A DNA stretch of 64,000 nucleotides from Serilophus lunatus (Eukaryota; Chordata; Aves; Passeriformes; Eurylaimidae), in the NCBI GenBank assembly GCA_013399895.1, contig VXBA01001494.1, positions 2,380,118 through 2,444,117 on the forward strand, read 5' to 3'. Under the pieces are notes generated by a model. The model did not search any database and was not told the origin of the DNA. It saw only the letters and a program-made list of their open reading frames with translations. The translations under genes were made by a program, and so were the position numbers. Below, piece by piece: positions 46,101-61,100 of the stretch; the first letter of the stretch is position 1, and every line of letters begins with the position of its first letter.

Positions 46101-49100
46101 GCTCAGACTTTAAGGGTGTGACCACTACGTTTTTATCTCTTTTAGAGCACGGATCTATTTTGACTCTGCTTAAAGACACAATTTCATGTTTTTAGGGCAG
46201 GTCTATCAGCTCTTTCTATGGTACATTAATCAAATCACATAAAGCAAACTGCTGTTGTAGCTGTCTCTGAGTTAGGTGAACCAAGTGCAAGTGGGAAGGT
46301 GCCATCCCATTTAGTAGGAGATGAAGGCTGCTGATTGCTTTTCTTAAGGCTTTCTAGAGCCAGTAAAACTAAAGGTGTCTGACTTTCACAGGCACAAATC
46401 TGAGCAGTGATGTCTGTCATGAGATACACCTCTTGCCTCTCTTATCCAGCTCTTTTACAAGCTGTTCTTTTTATCTGTCTCCCTGATGTTTTTTTCTTAT
46501 GCCAGGTTTCTGTGTGAATATTGAGGACTCCTTGAAGATGCTCTCTCTGTCAAGGCAACTTTGAGGCATGTAGAGAAACACCTGCTGTTTTTATTCAGTG
46601 TGGAGGGTGTGCCTTGCAGACTCTGAAAGTACCTGTCTGGGCTGCTGTAGTCCATTTACATGCTGGTCCTGGCATTCAGCACCTCACAAGCAGCAGTGGA
46701 TTGTGCTGTGGATAGGGATAGACGCCCTCTTCTAGCCTTGGTTCCAACTCTAGTTTTCTTCTGCTGATTACAGGGATGTGAGTTGAAGAGCTCATGCTGA
46801 AAAGACGTGGTATTTCAGGAGAAATTAATAAGGGGTTTTTTACCCTTTCTGGTCATTGATCTCAATAGAACTCGTTGGTTTGGTAAATGAGACATTGGCT
46901 GATAGAAAAGCACCAATATTTATTTTGAAAGTGCATGAACTTAATACTGACTTAAATGAATGGAAACAAGAGGAAAAATACCAGTGTATGCTCCATTTGC
47001 TAAATAAACTTCCAAAAGTAGCACAGAGAGGAGTCCTAATTAAACATCAGTACAACTGATGAGCTCTGTGGTGGTAATGAAGGTGGGCTGGGGCAGCAGA
47101 ACCTTTGCAGCTGCTGCCGTTGATTGCAGCTCTACAGCAGGATCACAGCACCTGGCTGGTGGTGTACTCACCTGCTCTTCCCAAAACTGAAGATTCACAG
47201 CAGGAGAATGCATTTTGGAGGAGTGGTAGGGATGGAAGAGAGGCCTGTGTTATGTGGCTTTGAGAGGATCATGCAGATGATGTTCTGTGTACTGGTCTCC
47301 CAGGTTTTACTTTAAAAAGAGCATTATATTTTTGCTTTTTAAGGGTGCATGAGGGAGAGATTTTATCAAAGGTTTGAGGCTCATCAGAGCTGCTGATTTA
47401 ATACAATATTTAATCTGGTTACAGTTTTGGTAGAAAAAGACATTCCTTCTAGTTAAGTTTATTCCTTTGATCCTCTTTGAAATCCATACCTTTGTGGCAC
47501 AGTGGTTCCCTCAAAAGTACAGGAGCTATCCAGCCCTAATGAAGGTTCATCTTCCTAGTCAAAGCATCCACCTCATTGCTGCTTTCTCCTTGTGAAACTC
47601 CAGTGGGGTTCCTGATGACCAGTTGTGTTTCCCATTTAAGTTGTATTTTTGTGCAAGTTGGTATTTATTAAAGTATTTTTCCTTGATCAGATGGAATGCA
47701 TCCCTGCCTGGAAGCTCTTTTTAAGTACAATCAGTATTGGCTATCAAAAGAAAGATTGCTGGAATGAATGTTACAGATGGATCTGTCCTCATGGCCTATT
47801 CCTCTGTAAATGGTGCATTTCAATCATTGCAACCTGTTATCTAAGCTCATTCATATTTATATTATAAATGTTTCTCCTCTTTTCATGGCTCGTGGAAATG
47901 GGCAACATTAGACACTTAATGAAGCAGAATTTTTTAGATGGGAAATCCACACTTGTTCTCTCTTCTGAGAAATGAGGATTTTGAGCAGGAACTAAAAAAG
48001 GCTGCAGTTGAAAAACAGTCTTCTAGAAGGGTTTTATTATAGTTTTGTAATTGGTTGCCTCTAGCACATGAGCAAGTGCTAAGCATTTTAGCTGGGTGCT
48101 TGGTAGAGTAACATCCTCATTTGTGGCTCACTAATTGCCTTATAATTATGCAGAGATCAGGGTGTATTATTTCTGTTGGCACAGATCACCTTCATCATAA
48201 CCATGTCTGACTAAGTTGGGAGGTGACCTTGTCAGAAACAGTTTGTTGGTTTGGGGTTTTTTTACATGTTTTTGGACTAATGACAAGATTCTGTGTTTAT
48301 AAACTACCAGAGACTGGGGATGTTCATGGCACTGAAGTCCTGTTGAGGTGCTGAAGGTGCAAAGCAAAGGTGCTTTCCCCCTTTATCTGGGCTTCTTTTT
48401 TTTTTTTGTCAGGATGTGCCCTTAGTTCACATCCAGTGAGCTTTTGAACAGCTGTAGTGTTGCAAACCTTCCTGGTGAGCTGGCTGTAATTGAGATTTAA
48501 GGCCTGACACCCCAGTCTGGTAGTTCACTGGCTTATTTCTGAAAAACCTTTCTGGTAGCTTTGCAGTTTCCCCTGGATGAATTAATTCAAACCTCTAATT
48601 GCATATATATTGATGTGGATTTATATGGCAAGGTACCAGATGGGCTGGTGGCTTATTTCATGACATCAGAGTTATTGGAAATGTCTTGCTTTGTGCAGGC
48701 ATTGGGCCAAGAACCCCTACAAGGGCACAGTTCAGTTACATTGCAAAAGTTTGATTGTGGAAGGAGTCTTTTAATCTCGTTTTACAGATGAGTCTAAAGT
48801 GCTTGTGGCTGCTCTGTGTTACCTGGGATCCTGCCAAAGAGGATCCTTCCACATAGGGAGCCCTCGTTTCTTCCCAGAGCTGTCTTAAGGCAAACCCTTG
48901 TTCTTTTCACTGTGCATTTCCTTGCATGGAGCTCAGCAGAAGCGGGTCTGGAGGGATGTAAAGCTGGGGCCTGCCTGCTTTGGGCTGCTGGACTTGCTGA
49001 GTCCTTTGTGCCTTTCTCACTGGTAACTTGGGTGTAGTGCAACTCAAAGCATGTCCTCCCATAATCTTCATGTTCTAACAAAAACACAGTTGCAGAATGA

Positions 49101-52100
49101 CATCCCAGGGGTTTTGTGTGCTGCAGATTACTGCTGTTCACACCCAGCAGCAGCAGTAGATAACAACTGGATGAGAGAGGTAGGTTAGTTACACACCTAC
49201 TGATGACCAGGATCTCTCTGAAGTCTTCAAAAAACATTGAGGTTTTTTCCCCTGCTATTTTCTTGCTCTGGCATTTGTGAACCTGACCCAACGTCTGTTC
49301 CTTATTGGAGCACTGGAAGTGCTGAGCCCAGGTGAGGGAAAGCAGACCACGAGATGGCAGCATCTTAAAGCAGAAGCAATGCTGAATATCCTTAGGCACC
49401 TCATTTTATAACTAGTTCCTGCCTGGCTTTCATCCCTGCACTTGGTTTTTTCAGGAATGTAAATATTAGCAGAAAAACGTAAGAAAAAATCCATCTTAAG
49501 CCTTACTGGTCTTTTAATATTTGAGTGGAACAACCTTTCTCTCCAAATGTTTTCAATCCTTGACCTTCTAAGGTAATTTTCAACCCATGGAATAGTTTTC
49601 TTGTCAGTCTATCTGTTATCCAAATGGCTTAAGTTAGATTGATGTCACCTTCTCCCTATTATTTTCTAGGTGCTGTGGAGTTTTTATTTCTGTAGCATTT
49701 CTTCTTCCTCCTCACATTCTGCTTTGTCATTGTGATGTGCTGGATCAAAGCTTTCTCAGGTGTGGCTGCTCTGCTCCTGTGTTTTTGTGGGATGTACAGA
49801 TGTAGCACTTACAACAGGCCATATTTTACACCATCAAACATCACAGTTTTTTGGGAGAAACAGTGTTGAGGAATCAACAGGGAGTAAACTGAGATCACAA
49901 AAGCTGATTAGTAAATTCACCAAGTGTGTGGAGTATAATTAAACGCTGTTGTACCTGGGATGTTTTTGCCTTTAGCATTAACCACACTAAGAAGGGAATC
50001 TGTTGAGATCTGACAGTTAGAGGTGGTGAGTTCCTCCTTGATCTAATCCGAATTCCCTGCAGCAGTATTGAGTTTCCACAGCTCACAGATGAGACTAAAA
50101 TCCTGCTGATAGAAATCCCAGGGCTCTCTTGTCTCTCCTGGTGTGCCTGCAAGTAATTTCGGTTCCTTCTCTGCCAGAACTCCAGAGTGTGTGTGGGCTT
50201 CCTGGTGACCCTGTGGAGGAAGGAGGTCTTCCTTTTGTTCTTTTTCCTCCTAGCTGGCAAACTTTATGTCTGTCTGAGATCGTGCCCTGAGGAATAAGCT
50301 TGTTTAGAAACAGAAGCAGCTTTTGTCTCCTGAGCCTGTCCTCTGCTGAGTGCTCTGCAGGGATTTTATTCCTCTCTGAGAAATTACCCCCTTGCTGAGA
50401 AGCTGGTGATCCTCTGAGTCCCTAAAGGGCTATAGGGGAGGCAGTCAGGAATGTGGGAACTCTCTCATATGACAGGGAGTGGGACACCACCTTCTCCATG
50501 GGCACTTGTTCCTCATGGGCACTCTCATAGCCAGGTGTTTTCCCTGTGCAGCTGCTGATTTATGTAGTGTGAGGAGTGAACCACTGCTGCTGGGTGAGGT
50601 CATGATTCCTGCTCGTGAAGGTTGAAAGGACTTGAAAATTCCCATCCTGGTATGGAGCTGAGTATTGCTTGGAGCTGCAGGCTCTGCCATCAGCCTGGGG
50701 CTGCTCCAGGATACCCTGTCTGTCCCTCTGGATGAAAAATAGCCCTCTTTTCAATGTGGGTGTTGCAGAGGCAGGCTGGATCTTGCAGTCCCCCAACCAT
50801 GTATGCATAAGTCCTGTGTGTGGTTTGGGTTTTTAATCTGTTTGTGCTGCAAGTGGAGATAATATTTCCTTCTGGGAGGCGCTTGATGGCATTTGTAGGC
50901 GGAATTTCTTTTACCCATTGATGGATACATGTCAGAGAATGAGCCTGTTGAAAAGTGGTGGCAACACTTTGTAGCTCCTTAATGGATGTTTCTGCTATTT
51001 ACGTGTTCACCCAGGAGGGAGAACAACGCTTTTTGCAAAGTAAGCAGACAGCCAGCAGCAGCAAATTGGGAAGGAAATAGGGAGGTGTTCTGGAGGAGCC
51101 TGTATGAACAGTGGATCCCTTACAGTGTGTGGTGGGTGCTTGAGAGGCCACGTGGGGCATTGCCAGAGGAGTCCAGAAACTGGCTGTATGTCTGTGTTGC
51201 AGCAAGGACTTAAACTGGGGGAGAAGGGAGAGGTGGTGCCTGTAATTGGTGACACGTCTTCTGGTTACCCATTCTGACCCTGCTTGCTCTGCCAGTGAAA
51301 CCCAGTTTTTGCTTTGGAATGAGCTCCTGCAACAGCTTCTCCAGAGGAAGGCTGGAGTCTGACTTGCTGAGTAGCTATTTTTTTCCTTCAAGTTGTCATC
51401 CTAAACAGGTCTGAGGGAATTTCAAGCACATATGTGGGACTTGATTCTTTTCTTGTTTGGTTTTGGTAGGTCTGTGGATGAGGGATGCAGGTCTTGAGCA
51501 TCTTCTCTCAAAGCTGTGCTTTTCCCTGTGGTTTCCGTACTAGCAGAGATGACGAGTTTGTATGAGAACGCATGGATTTCCATGGCTCCACAGAGTCTGT
51601 CTTCCCAGTCCCCCTCATTTATAAAGCTTAATTGACAAATTCATCCATCAGAGACCTGTCTCCTTCCAATTACAGCCACGGGTATGCGCCTAATTTCCAA
51701 AGCATTTGTCTTGCCGAACAGATCACTCCAGGATCTCGTGACATCAATCAGGGTGCCGGGAATTTTGTTGTCATGTGTCTCCATGTTTTATTTTCAATCA
51801 GAACAGACACTTCTAGCTATTGACAAGCACCATTTGTCAGGAAACGACGTGGATCTGATGTTTTGTAACTCTATACCCTCCTTTTTAGGGCTCTGTAAGG
51901 GTTTTGGTGATGCTTAGCTGGTGCTTTTCTTCTCATTAGCGGCTTGAATCATTTGCCACTGGATGGCGCCAGTGGGAACCTCTGCAAGAACAATTGCAAA
52001 GGGTCTTACACCTAAAAAAAAAAGCCAAAGAAACCGTTATGGTCTGTGAGAGGTGCCTGATCGAGGCTGAGATTGCACCATGCTGCTTCCTGGAAGAGGA

Positions 52101-55100
52101 GCAGGGAGTTGCAGACCCTCTGTGTTTATTTTCCTTCACTGTGCCAAGGAGGAACCCTTCATGATGGAGCCATCCCTGAACAGCTTCTTGCCCACCTACC
52201 ACAAGACTTTCAGCAGTTGGGGGAAGCATGTTTTCCTGTCTTACAGCTGACACATCCTGCTTTTGCAAGGATTTGAGAGCTGGAGTGGTGTTCTAGTCTG
52301 CCACAAAGTGCCATTTTTCTGCAGGGAAGTGCAAAATTCAGTGAGGCCAAGCACACTGTGGGAAAGATAACACTTAATGTCCCTTTCATTCCCACCTCCA
52401 TGAAAATTCATCCCACTTGCAAAAAGCAATCCAGGAGGTCTTCCCCACCCAGGTATTTTTTGGGATGTGGTCAGGAACTGAGGATGTGTTAGTCTTCCAG
52501 AGCTTTAATTTACATTCTTGCATATTATATGCATTACCAGTGTGAGAGGTTCAGTCAGAGGCTCCCTGACTTGCCTGATTGAGCCATTTTCTAGAATCAC
52601 AGAGGGGTTTGGGTTGGGAGGGACTTTTAAGTTCATGCAGTCCAACCCCCCTGCCATGGGCAGGGACACCTTCCACTATCCCTGGTTGCTCCAAGCCCCA
52701 TCCAGCCTGGCTTTGGACACTTCCAGGGATGAGGCAGCCAGAGCTTCTCTGGGCAACCTGTGCCAGGGCCTCCCCACCCTCACAGGGAAGGATTTCTTCT
52801 GTAAATTGAATTGTAAAATTAATTCTAAAAACTAATTTTAATTGTTCCTGGGCCATTTCTAGGGAAGCAAAGTTAAAGGGGTCATGTAGATGAAAGATAC
52901 AATATGAAGTAGAAATATATCTGGTAATAACTTGTCTATGGTAGTACTCGTTAGGGACCTTTTGGGCACACAGCATGGTCTGTGGCCATGAAAATGAGTG
53001 GCCCTGTGAAATACCCATCCATGCCCTGAATCTCCCATCTGGGAGTCTGTGCTTAATGAGATGGATGTACCATGCAAGCTCAGAGTGCTCTTTGAAATGT
53101 CAGCCCCTCTCCATTTGCAGAAACATCATGTGGTGCCTGGCTCCCTCGAGGGTGGGAGCCTCCAGCTGCGTGGGGGACGCTGCCTTTCCTCAGCATCTCT
53201 TCAGAGCCCCTTAATTTTTCCTCCTCTTCTTCATTTTCTCCTCATTTTAATGGCATGGTGAGCCAGAGGTTCCTGTTTTAAAGCAGCAGAACATTGTATT
53301 TCATTAACTCCATTACACACTTGGTTTAATTTCCAATTAGACTGGGATGCTGGGAAAATAATCTGATTGCACCTACCGGTTGGCATTCTGGATGTGCCGA
53401 GCTTCCCTCCTGTCCCCCCACCCCCTGCAAAGCTTTTCCGTGTGGGTTGACAGGCAGACACTCGGGTTTTCACCCACCCCCTTTCCTCCTTGTTAATGTA
53501 TTTTATACCATTTGCTCAGAGCTAAAGGTTTGAGCTGCCAGAAGGAATAACTGGCAAGTCAGTGTTCCTACCTCTACAGCTTTCCGTGAGGTCGGATCTG
53601 GTCCCTCTGGCTGCAGAGAGAGTTTGTCTGTAGGTGGATTTAAAAATGTTGGGTTCTTGTTAAAGCTCTAACGTAGTTCCAAGTGTAGGGTTGTTTTCTG
53701 TTTGGTTGTTGTTTTTTTTTTTTTTAAATAAGAGCCTGTGAGATTGAGTTACCCTCATCCCAAAGTAGCTTCTCCAAGAGTCTAAATTTATTGGGAGATT
53801 GTAGCCAAAAGCAGGTTCATTGCCTTTTGGCTCATCTGTGCTCCAAGGGGATGTTGCTGTGGCTGCATTTGAATAATATTGAAATGTAGCCAGGGTGAAC
53901 TGATTTACATCAGCAAGCCAGGGATCTGGTGTTATTAATAATTATCAATTTTTCCATCTGCTATGCATTTTTATTTTTTAGGGGATTTTTAAGCAAATCC
54001 TCATTGGTTGGTATCTCCTTGATTAAAGGTGATACCTTTAATTGTGAGTCAAGGGAGACATTTTGCTGTGGAGTTAACTTAGAAATTCAAGCTCTTAAGA
54101 GCTTTTCCTGTTCATTAGTTGTTTGGACTTGCATATCTGTGGCTGCTGGGTTGACTACAGTTTTTTCATGATTTTTGAGAACTAAGGACTATAAATGTTG
54201 GTTTTCTGTCCTTTTAATTTCCTTCCTCTAATCTATGCAGTAAATTTTACAACTCCTGTTTGGTTCCTCATCATAATAAACTTGGTGGATGTTTTGAAAA
54301 GCAGAGAATGCTTAGTTATCTAAAGAAACTTACAGGGGTTTTTTTTGTCAGCCTGTGAAACTTCTCCAGTTTCACAGAGGATTTTGTAAAAATTCAGGTT
54401 TACTTTTGTATGTCCTCCAGCAAGTCCATCATCATTGCTATTGGTTTTCAAGGGAAAATAACCAACTTGTGTAACTTTTCACTTTGTACCTTGTGCTTGC
54501 TGCTCAGTGCAGTTGGACTTGACAATTGTGTGTTCCCATGTTAAGGAAGAAGTGTCAACCAAGCTGAAGACTTAAGATTCAGCTTTGATGTTGTACATTT
54601 TTCTTTGGCCAAAACATCTTTTTAAATATTTCCAGTGATACTCCATGACTGCCAAAGCACATAGTAGTTACCAGGTGTTGTGATGCTGGGGTTGGTGTTG
54701 AGTGGTTCTTGATGGACTTCTTTTCCTAGCTGAGTGATAACTGCTGGTGGGCAATGCTTCAGTCTTTGTTGACCTGACCTCTGACATGGTGAGAGCTGTT
54801 GGCAGAGTAGGAGTTGTTGTGTGCTGGAATGAAACCCTGCAGTACCATCTTGTGTTACTCTGTGTTCTTGTCTCCCAGTGAAGCCAATGGCAGTGCCAGG
54901 AAGAGGTGAGCGTGTGTACTTGGACTAGTGTTTGTGTTGGACTGCTTCCTGAAATCTGTTTTCATTTCTGCTGTGCTGTGGCTATGTAAAAAGCCTTGAA
55001 GATCCTAATTATTTTTGTTGGCTTACCACAACATATCAATATGTTTGGTGCAAATGGCCAGGAAGTCCTTTCTCTTGAATAAACATTGCTTAAAGTTTGA

Positions 55101-58100
55101 AGATATCCCCCATCCCTTCCTTTATCCCATTTGCTTCATTAATCTTCTTAATCTTCTTGTCACAGTAGCGCTGTTTTGCTGAGGTAGGAGAGGAGGACCA
55201 GCTTTAATTGTGGACTATGGATTGTAAATCCCAGCTCCTCTGGCAGAACTGAGCTGCCAACTGATGTTTCACAGCCCCTTCCAGTCCATATTTTGTGATA
55301 CTCAAAGAGTCCACAGCCCATGCTCCTAAATGCATTTGCCATCAGATGTTCTTTTTAAAGGAAATGTGAGTGAATTCCATGTTGTGTTTTATCCACAGCT
55401 TTGACTGGGATATTGCATGTTGATTCCTGAAAAAACCCCCAAAAGATTCTCAGAGCAAGACCTCATTCACAGTCAGGTCTCTGGGTTGGAGCTGCAGTGC
55501 ATTAATTACTAATTTATCAATTACTGCAACAAAAGTAGTGCCTGGCAATATTAGTGCATTTGCCAGAGCTCAGCCCTGTCTTTAATACAACTAACAGGTC
55601 CCTTTCTGCAATGCTTTGGGTCTGTAAATTTTTTTGTTACTTCAAAATTATTTTCCAAAGTAGTTTCATTTTATAAGTGCTTTTGCAAAAGGATTTTGAA
55701 CTTTTCAGTTGGTTTTATGGTTTCTCTTCACTCGTGAACTTCCAAAATGCAGTGAAAGTAATACAGTTTTTTACTTCATTTTTATTCTGTGTGTCACAGT
55801 AACCATTCAGGAATTAGGCAAATTAAATAATGAGAAGAATAAGCAGCATCTCTTAATAAATTACTCATTAAAGCAGTACAAGAAGACAGCAGTTCTGATT
55901 GCTAATGATTTTGGCGACAGAAGGCTCATTCAACTAATGAAATTCATAAAATCTTGGATCAAAATCCTATTTCTGACCTCTAGGTGTGAAATGCAAAACA
56001 ATCAACATTACTTTGCTTGTGCAATGACTTTGGAATATACTGATTTAATGACAAGCACTGATGGGAACAATGCAGAGAAATTTCTGGTCGCGCTGTTCTT
56101 GTTTTCATTGTACTGCATCAGAGGCATCTTTAGTCATCCACACAGTCAGATGATTTTAGATAAGATGTTTCTTTGCCTTAATACCATAGAAAATAATGCT
56201 GTAAATCTTCATTTGAGCAGGTATTTACTGTGAGTTGGGCTGGACATGGTGTACACTGTAAAATGTCCTGAAAATGCGTTCTCATAGGGTACTTCATTTT
56301 TGTGTGTCAAACTCAGCTTAAATCCCTTTTCTAGTTAGTTAGACACATAAGACTTCAGTCTCATCTGCAAACTTTCTGGTTTTGCGTCTGTACACTGCAA
56401 CTCTTCTATTTTAGAAATCTTCAAATGGGGTCTGTTAGAATAACTGCTGAATCTGAGTATGGAACTAAGAATTAGAAATTTGTACTGCACTCCCACTTCT
56501 CGTTCTTGTCATGCTGGACTCTGGCCCTTCCCAAGGATGAGTTGTGCTGGAGTGTTTGCTCTAACATGACTCCATAAAGCAAATGGATGCTATAGAGACT
56601 GTTTAGAATTATGTGGTATTAAAAATGTAGCAGGAGTTGTCCATTTCAGGGAAAATGTATGTTTGTTTTCAAACTGGGTGACCTGGCAATGCTGCTGCAG
56701 AGCTGGAGGCTGCCAGGCACCTGACAGCTCATTTCTGGATCTCCTTAAGCCATGTGCCACTGGGCTGCAAAGGGGAAATGAGGCAAGAGGTACACATTCC
56801 TGAATAAGTAGGGCAATTGGAGGTTTTGAGACATGGAATATATCAGTTGACAATGTCCTGGAACTAGGAGAGGAGAGGATACCTGCTTGAAGCAAACCAG
56901 GGTGGAGATCTGGAGCCTGCAGGAAGACAGGATGTTCTTGTTCCTTGTAGACACTGATGCCATTTCTAGCTCCTTGCAGAGCAAAGTCTCTTGTGATGTT
57001 CCTGTTGCTTCCAGTCGAGCTTTGGGCTGTGGAGGCTGGGAGGCTGTACTGGGTCCTGGAGGGTTTGGGTCAGTGATGTGGAGGCTATGCTGAGCACATC
57101 ATAACACCTGATATCAGCTGATGCATCTCTGTGTTTGATTCCCATGTGTAACCCACACTGACCCCAAGCTGATCCCTGCCAAGCCCCTGATGTCACACTA
57201 ACAAAGAGATTGTCTTGTCTCTTCTTCCCCCAGGTAGTGGCAAACGCCGTGGCCGCCCTGTCTGAAATCAGTGAATCTCATCCCAACAGCAACCTGCTGG
57301 ATTTGAACCCTCAGAACATCAACAAGCTGCTGACAGCTTTAAATGAGTGCACAGAGTGGGGGCAGATCTTCATCCTGGACTGTCTGTCCAACTACAACCC
57401 CAAGGATGACCGGGAAGCTCAGAGGTAGGGTGGTTATTCGGGATCAGGGCACTTGTGGGAAGTGTTACAGCACTGAAATAACAGGAATTCTGAGGTCTGT
57501 AGAAGCACAAATAAGACTTGATAGAAGAGGTTTAAAAGGGAGGCTACTTTTGGTATTTTGGTGCTGGAAACCTGCCCCTTCCCTCTGCAGAACCACCTTT
57601 TCTGTTTATCTTTAGTGATTTTTTTTTAAGCTTTTTTTCTGTTTAAGAAGCTGGTTCTTGTGGGAACTGGCACTACTAAGAAGGGATCAGCCCAAAACCA
57701 AACCTGTAACAGTGGAAGCACTGTTTGGAGGATTTTCTGGTTTAAAGCAGAACTTTCATATCAGATTTTGCTACTTTGAGAGGGAAGAAACCTTTATAGG
57801 TTTGCAGGTTTCCAAAGTACTACAGGCTGGAATACTTTTTTCCAACTGAGAACTAGACTGTGATATGATAGAAGTGAAAGCAAAGGTAAGAAATTATTTT
57901 TCTTATCACTCCAAATTCATTGTGCTTTTACCTTTAGCTGCAGTGACTAAACCTAAATACAAGAACCTCAGGGTTTAGGTAGTGGAGTGTTAATTTGTGC
58001 ACTTCAAGCCGCCTCCTCATCTGTCTCCAGAATCACAAAAAGTCAGATTATGTTCCCAAAAGAGCAAGGAATTGGCAGGAAAGATAATTTGGAACAACAG

Positions 58101-61100
58101 GGAGATCCTCAGACTTATTTTATGTGGTAGATGGAGGGAGTAGAGCAGGAGGAAGGGTCCCAGGCCCACATGCAAAATCCTCTACAGGATTCAAATTCAT
58201 CAAATTTGATGAGTTTCTTCATTGATTTTTTTTTTTGAGGCACAATAGGTAATCCACTGTTTCTAAAAATCCTGCTAGTAGTCTTGCTGATTTTTTTTTT
58301 TCATACCTCCTTCCCCCTTGTGTTCTGTTTCTGTGCCAGAAACAGCTCATAATGAGTGCTAGAAACCTGCAGAGATCTCCAGGGCGTGAGGCCAGTATTA
58401 TCCTAGCTCTGTCAGAGGGACCACTAGTCTGAACAACTGTGAACATGTCCCAGTTCCTCATCTGTAATTCCTCTGAAGAGTGGTGTATCAAACTGCATGG
58501 GCAGGGGCTGCTTTTGCTGCTTTGTGTGGAGTTTCTGTTGGAGTTTGCCTTATTTCAGATAGCAAAGTGACAGCACTGGGTTCTTTCCAGCAAGGGTGGT
58601 GGCATTTCCCTGTGCATGGAGAAACTGAGGCACAGAGAGATGAAGCAGCTTTGACATGCAGGTGACCTTTGGCAGAGGCAGCTGGAGGCAGCCCCAACTC
58701 TGACTTGCTCTCCTCTGCCCTTTACTGAGCTTCTCTTCCAGCATGGCTGAAAGGAAATCTTTCAGTGAAAGAAACTTTGGGAGGCACAGATGGGAATAGG
58801 ATTGTTCTGAGTTAGCAATATGCAGAAGGGAGTGGGAAGAAATTTGACAGATACTGTAAGAAAGACCATATGAACCCAAACTTCCTTTCTGCTTGGGATG
58901 GATTGTTTAGGATGCTGTTGATTACAGGATCCATTATGGCAAGTGGTGAAGCTGAGACTTGGGAGGGTATTTAGGTCCTTCTTTCTGTGTCTTCAGAGAA
59001 TCGGAAGTCTTTTTTTATAGATAGAAAAGGTTGAAATGACAGCAAACCCCCCAGGCAAGCCAGAAGCATATATCACCTCTGAATGGTTATACAGAGGCTA
59101 AAGCATTTTTCCAATAGGTATTTTGTTAGAGTTATGTTTGTAAGTGACAGACAAGATCACAGAAATCGAGAATACCACCAGGCAAAGGCAGGAAGCACTA
59201 ATAACTGAGTATGTGTTGGGATTGTAATGCTGAGAGCTGGAATTTTTCCTGAGCTGACTGTGGCAGGAGAGAAACTTGACGCTGTGAGAGAAGTCCTTCT
59301 TTGCTTCCTGCTATGTTCAGGGAAGCAGGACTTGGCCTGTTCTCCTTGAACAAAACCAAATCAAAGTAGTCTGTGAGAAGCTGTCTTTAGCCATGTACAA
59401 TCTCCTAAATTCAGATCACATTCTGAAACACATGTGAACCCTCTCCTACTCCTCTGTCTCCAGTATCTGTGAGCGGGTGACCCCCCGACTGTCTCACGCC
59501 AACTCCGCCGTGGTGCTGTCAGCAGTGAAGGTCTTGATGAAGTTCCTGGAGCTTCTTCCCAAGGACTCTGACTATTACAACATGCTGCTGAAGAAACTCG
59601 CCCCTCCTCTGGTGACCCTGCTGTCTGGAGAGCCTGAAGTTCAGTATGTTGCCCTGAGGAACATCAACTTGATTGTGCAGAAGAGGTAAAGGCTCGGGGG
59701 TGTTATTCGTGCTTTGTCGAAGGGCATCTGGTTATCTCAGACCTTCAGATATTTTCACATGCACAGAGTTTCTTCTAATCCCAGCTCAGATCCCTTGGGA
59801 AACAGATTAAACAGCCTCATGACTCTTGTAGCCTGAATTAATTTTCTTTACAGCATACTTGTGATACTGGCTTCATGCAGTATTTCTTGACCTGCCTCTC
59901 TTCACTGCCTTTTTATGAGGACTCAGAACTGCCCTCTATAAATCAGATGGCAAATAAGAATGAGGATGGAACTGTGCAGTTCATAGTGACTTGCAGGAAC
60001 TCAGTGTGTCTGTGCTATTCTTTTCAGCACAGAACCAGCAGGCTGGTGACACCCAGGTATCCAGTGGGTTGGGTTTTTTTACCACGTGCATGTTTCAATA
60101 CTGTTGTTCCTTGCTGGAACATCCTCCAGGGATGGCAAGTCTACAACCTCTATGGGCAGCCTGGGCAAAATGACACACTAAATAAATGTTTGGTTAGATT
60201 TCTAAAGAAAATTTTCTAAAGAAACTGTCACTTCAGTCTTGAGTGACACAATGTTATGTTCTCTCCAGGCCTGAAATCCTGAAGCAGGAAATCAAGGTGT
60301 TCTTTGTGAAATACAATGACCCCATCTATGTCAAACTGGAGAAACTGGACATCATGATCCGCCTGGCTTCTCAAGCAAACATTGCCCAGGTCAGCTGAGA
60401 GACTTCTCATGTGTTCTGGGAGGGGAAAACCCTCTCTCCTCATCTATGCCTGAGGATGTGTGCTGCTGCTACTACTAGAGTTATTATACTAGAGTGGTTT
60501 TTGGGCATCTCTGTCCCTGGTATTGTGCTCTTTGTAGCTATTTAATGGTAGGTGTTGGAGCTTCCTCCATAATTTAAATGTCAATGGCATGGTATGTCTT
60601 GCAGTTCCAGGAGAGCTGATGGTTCCTGTCAAATGAGTCACTGCTGATGCTGAGGTTGGAATGAGAGGCTTGTTTCGAGTGAGAGGGGTGTGCCTGTAAC
60701 AGAGGCTTTTAGAAAGGCCAAACATTATTGAAGTGTGAATTTCAAGTTAGTAAAATTGTTAAATGTGTGCATAGGCACCCTTTAGAGCTAAAAAACCCCA
60801 CTTTCGTTTGCTTAACTTGCTTCCAGAGTAGAAATAGCACAAAGCCAAAGCTGAACTGCACTGAGACTGCTGATGTTGTTTTAATCCAAATTCCTCTGTT
60901 AGAGGAAGTGTTTTCGTGTGCATCCCTGGCCACAAGGCCTAACACTAATGCAGTATGATTAATGCCTCTAGTTACTGCTATTACTGTCCTATCCTAATTG
61001 TCATAGAGCAATTTCATTTAATATGACACTTTTAAGCAGCTCTGTTCAGCTCTGTCCTGATGTTTTTTGGAACAGAGCAAGGTAATTCATGCCCGTTTTG

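Larger units (their letters stand above)
45454..57233 (+). other. AP2B1: AP2B1 intron 4, 11.8 kb
   Basis: By far the largest complete intron in the window. It contains one clear CR1 fragment (52593-52800), poly-T tracts (48399-48410, 53710-53725) and an AT-rich block with a 174-codon open frame (55709-56233). No nested gene or known RNA was recognised. A 201-codon minus-strand frame at 48794-49399 has no recognisable domain. Confidence 0.7.

Noticed and set aside
48794..49399. 201-codon minus-strand open frame in AP2B1 intron 4
   Set aside because: No domain, no splice or promoter context; its length is compatible with chance in a window of this size.
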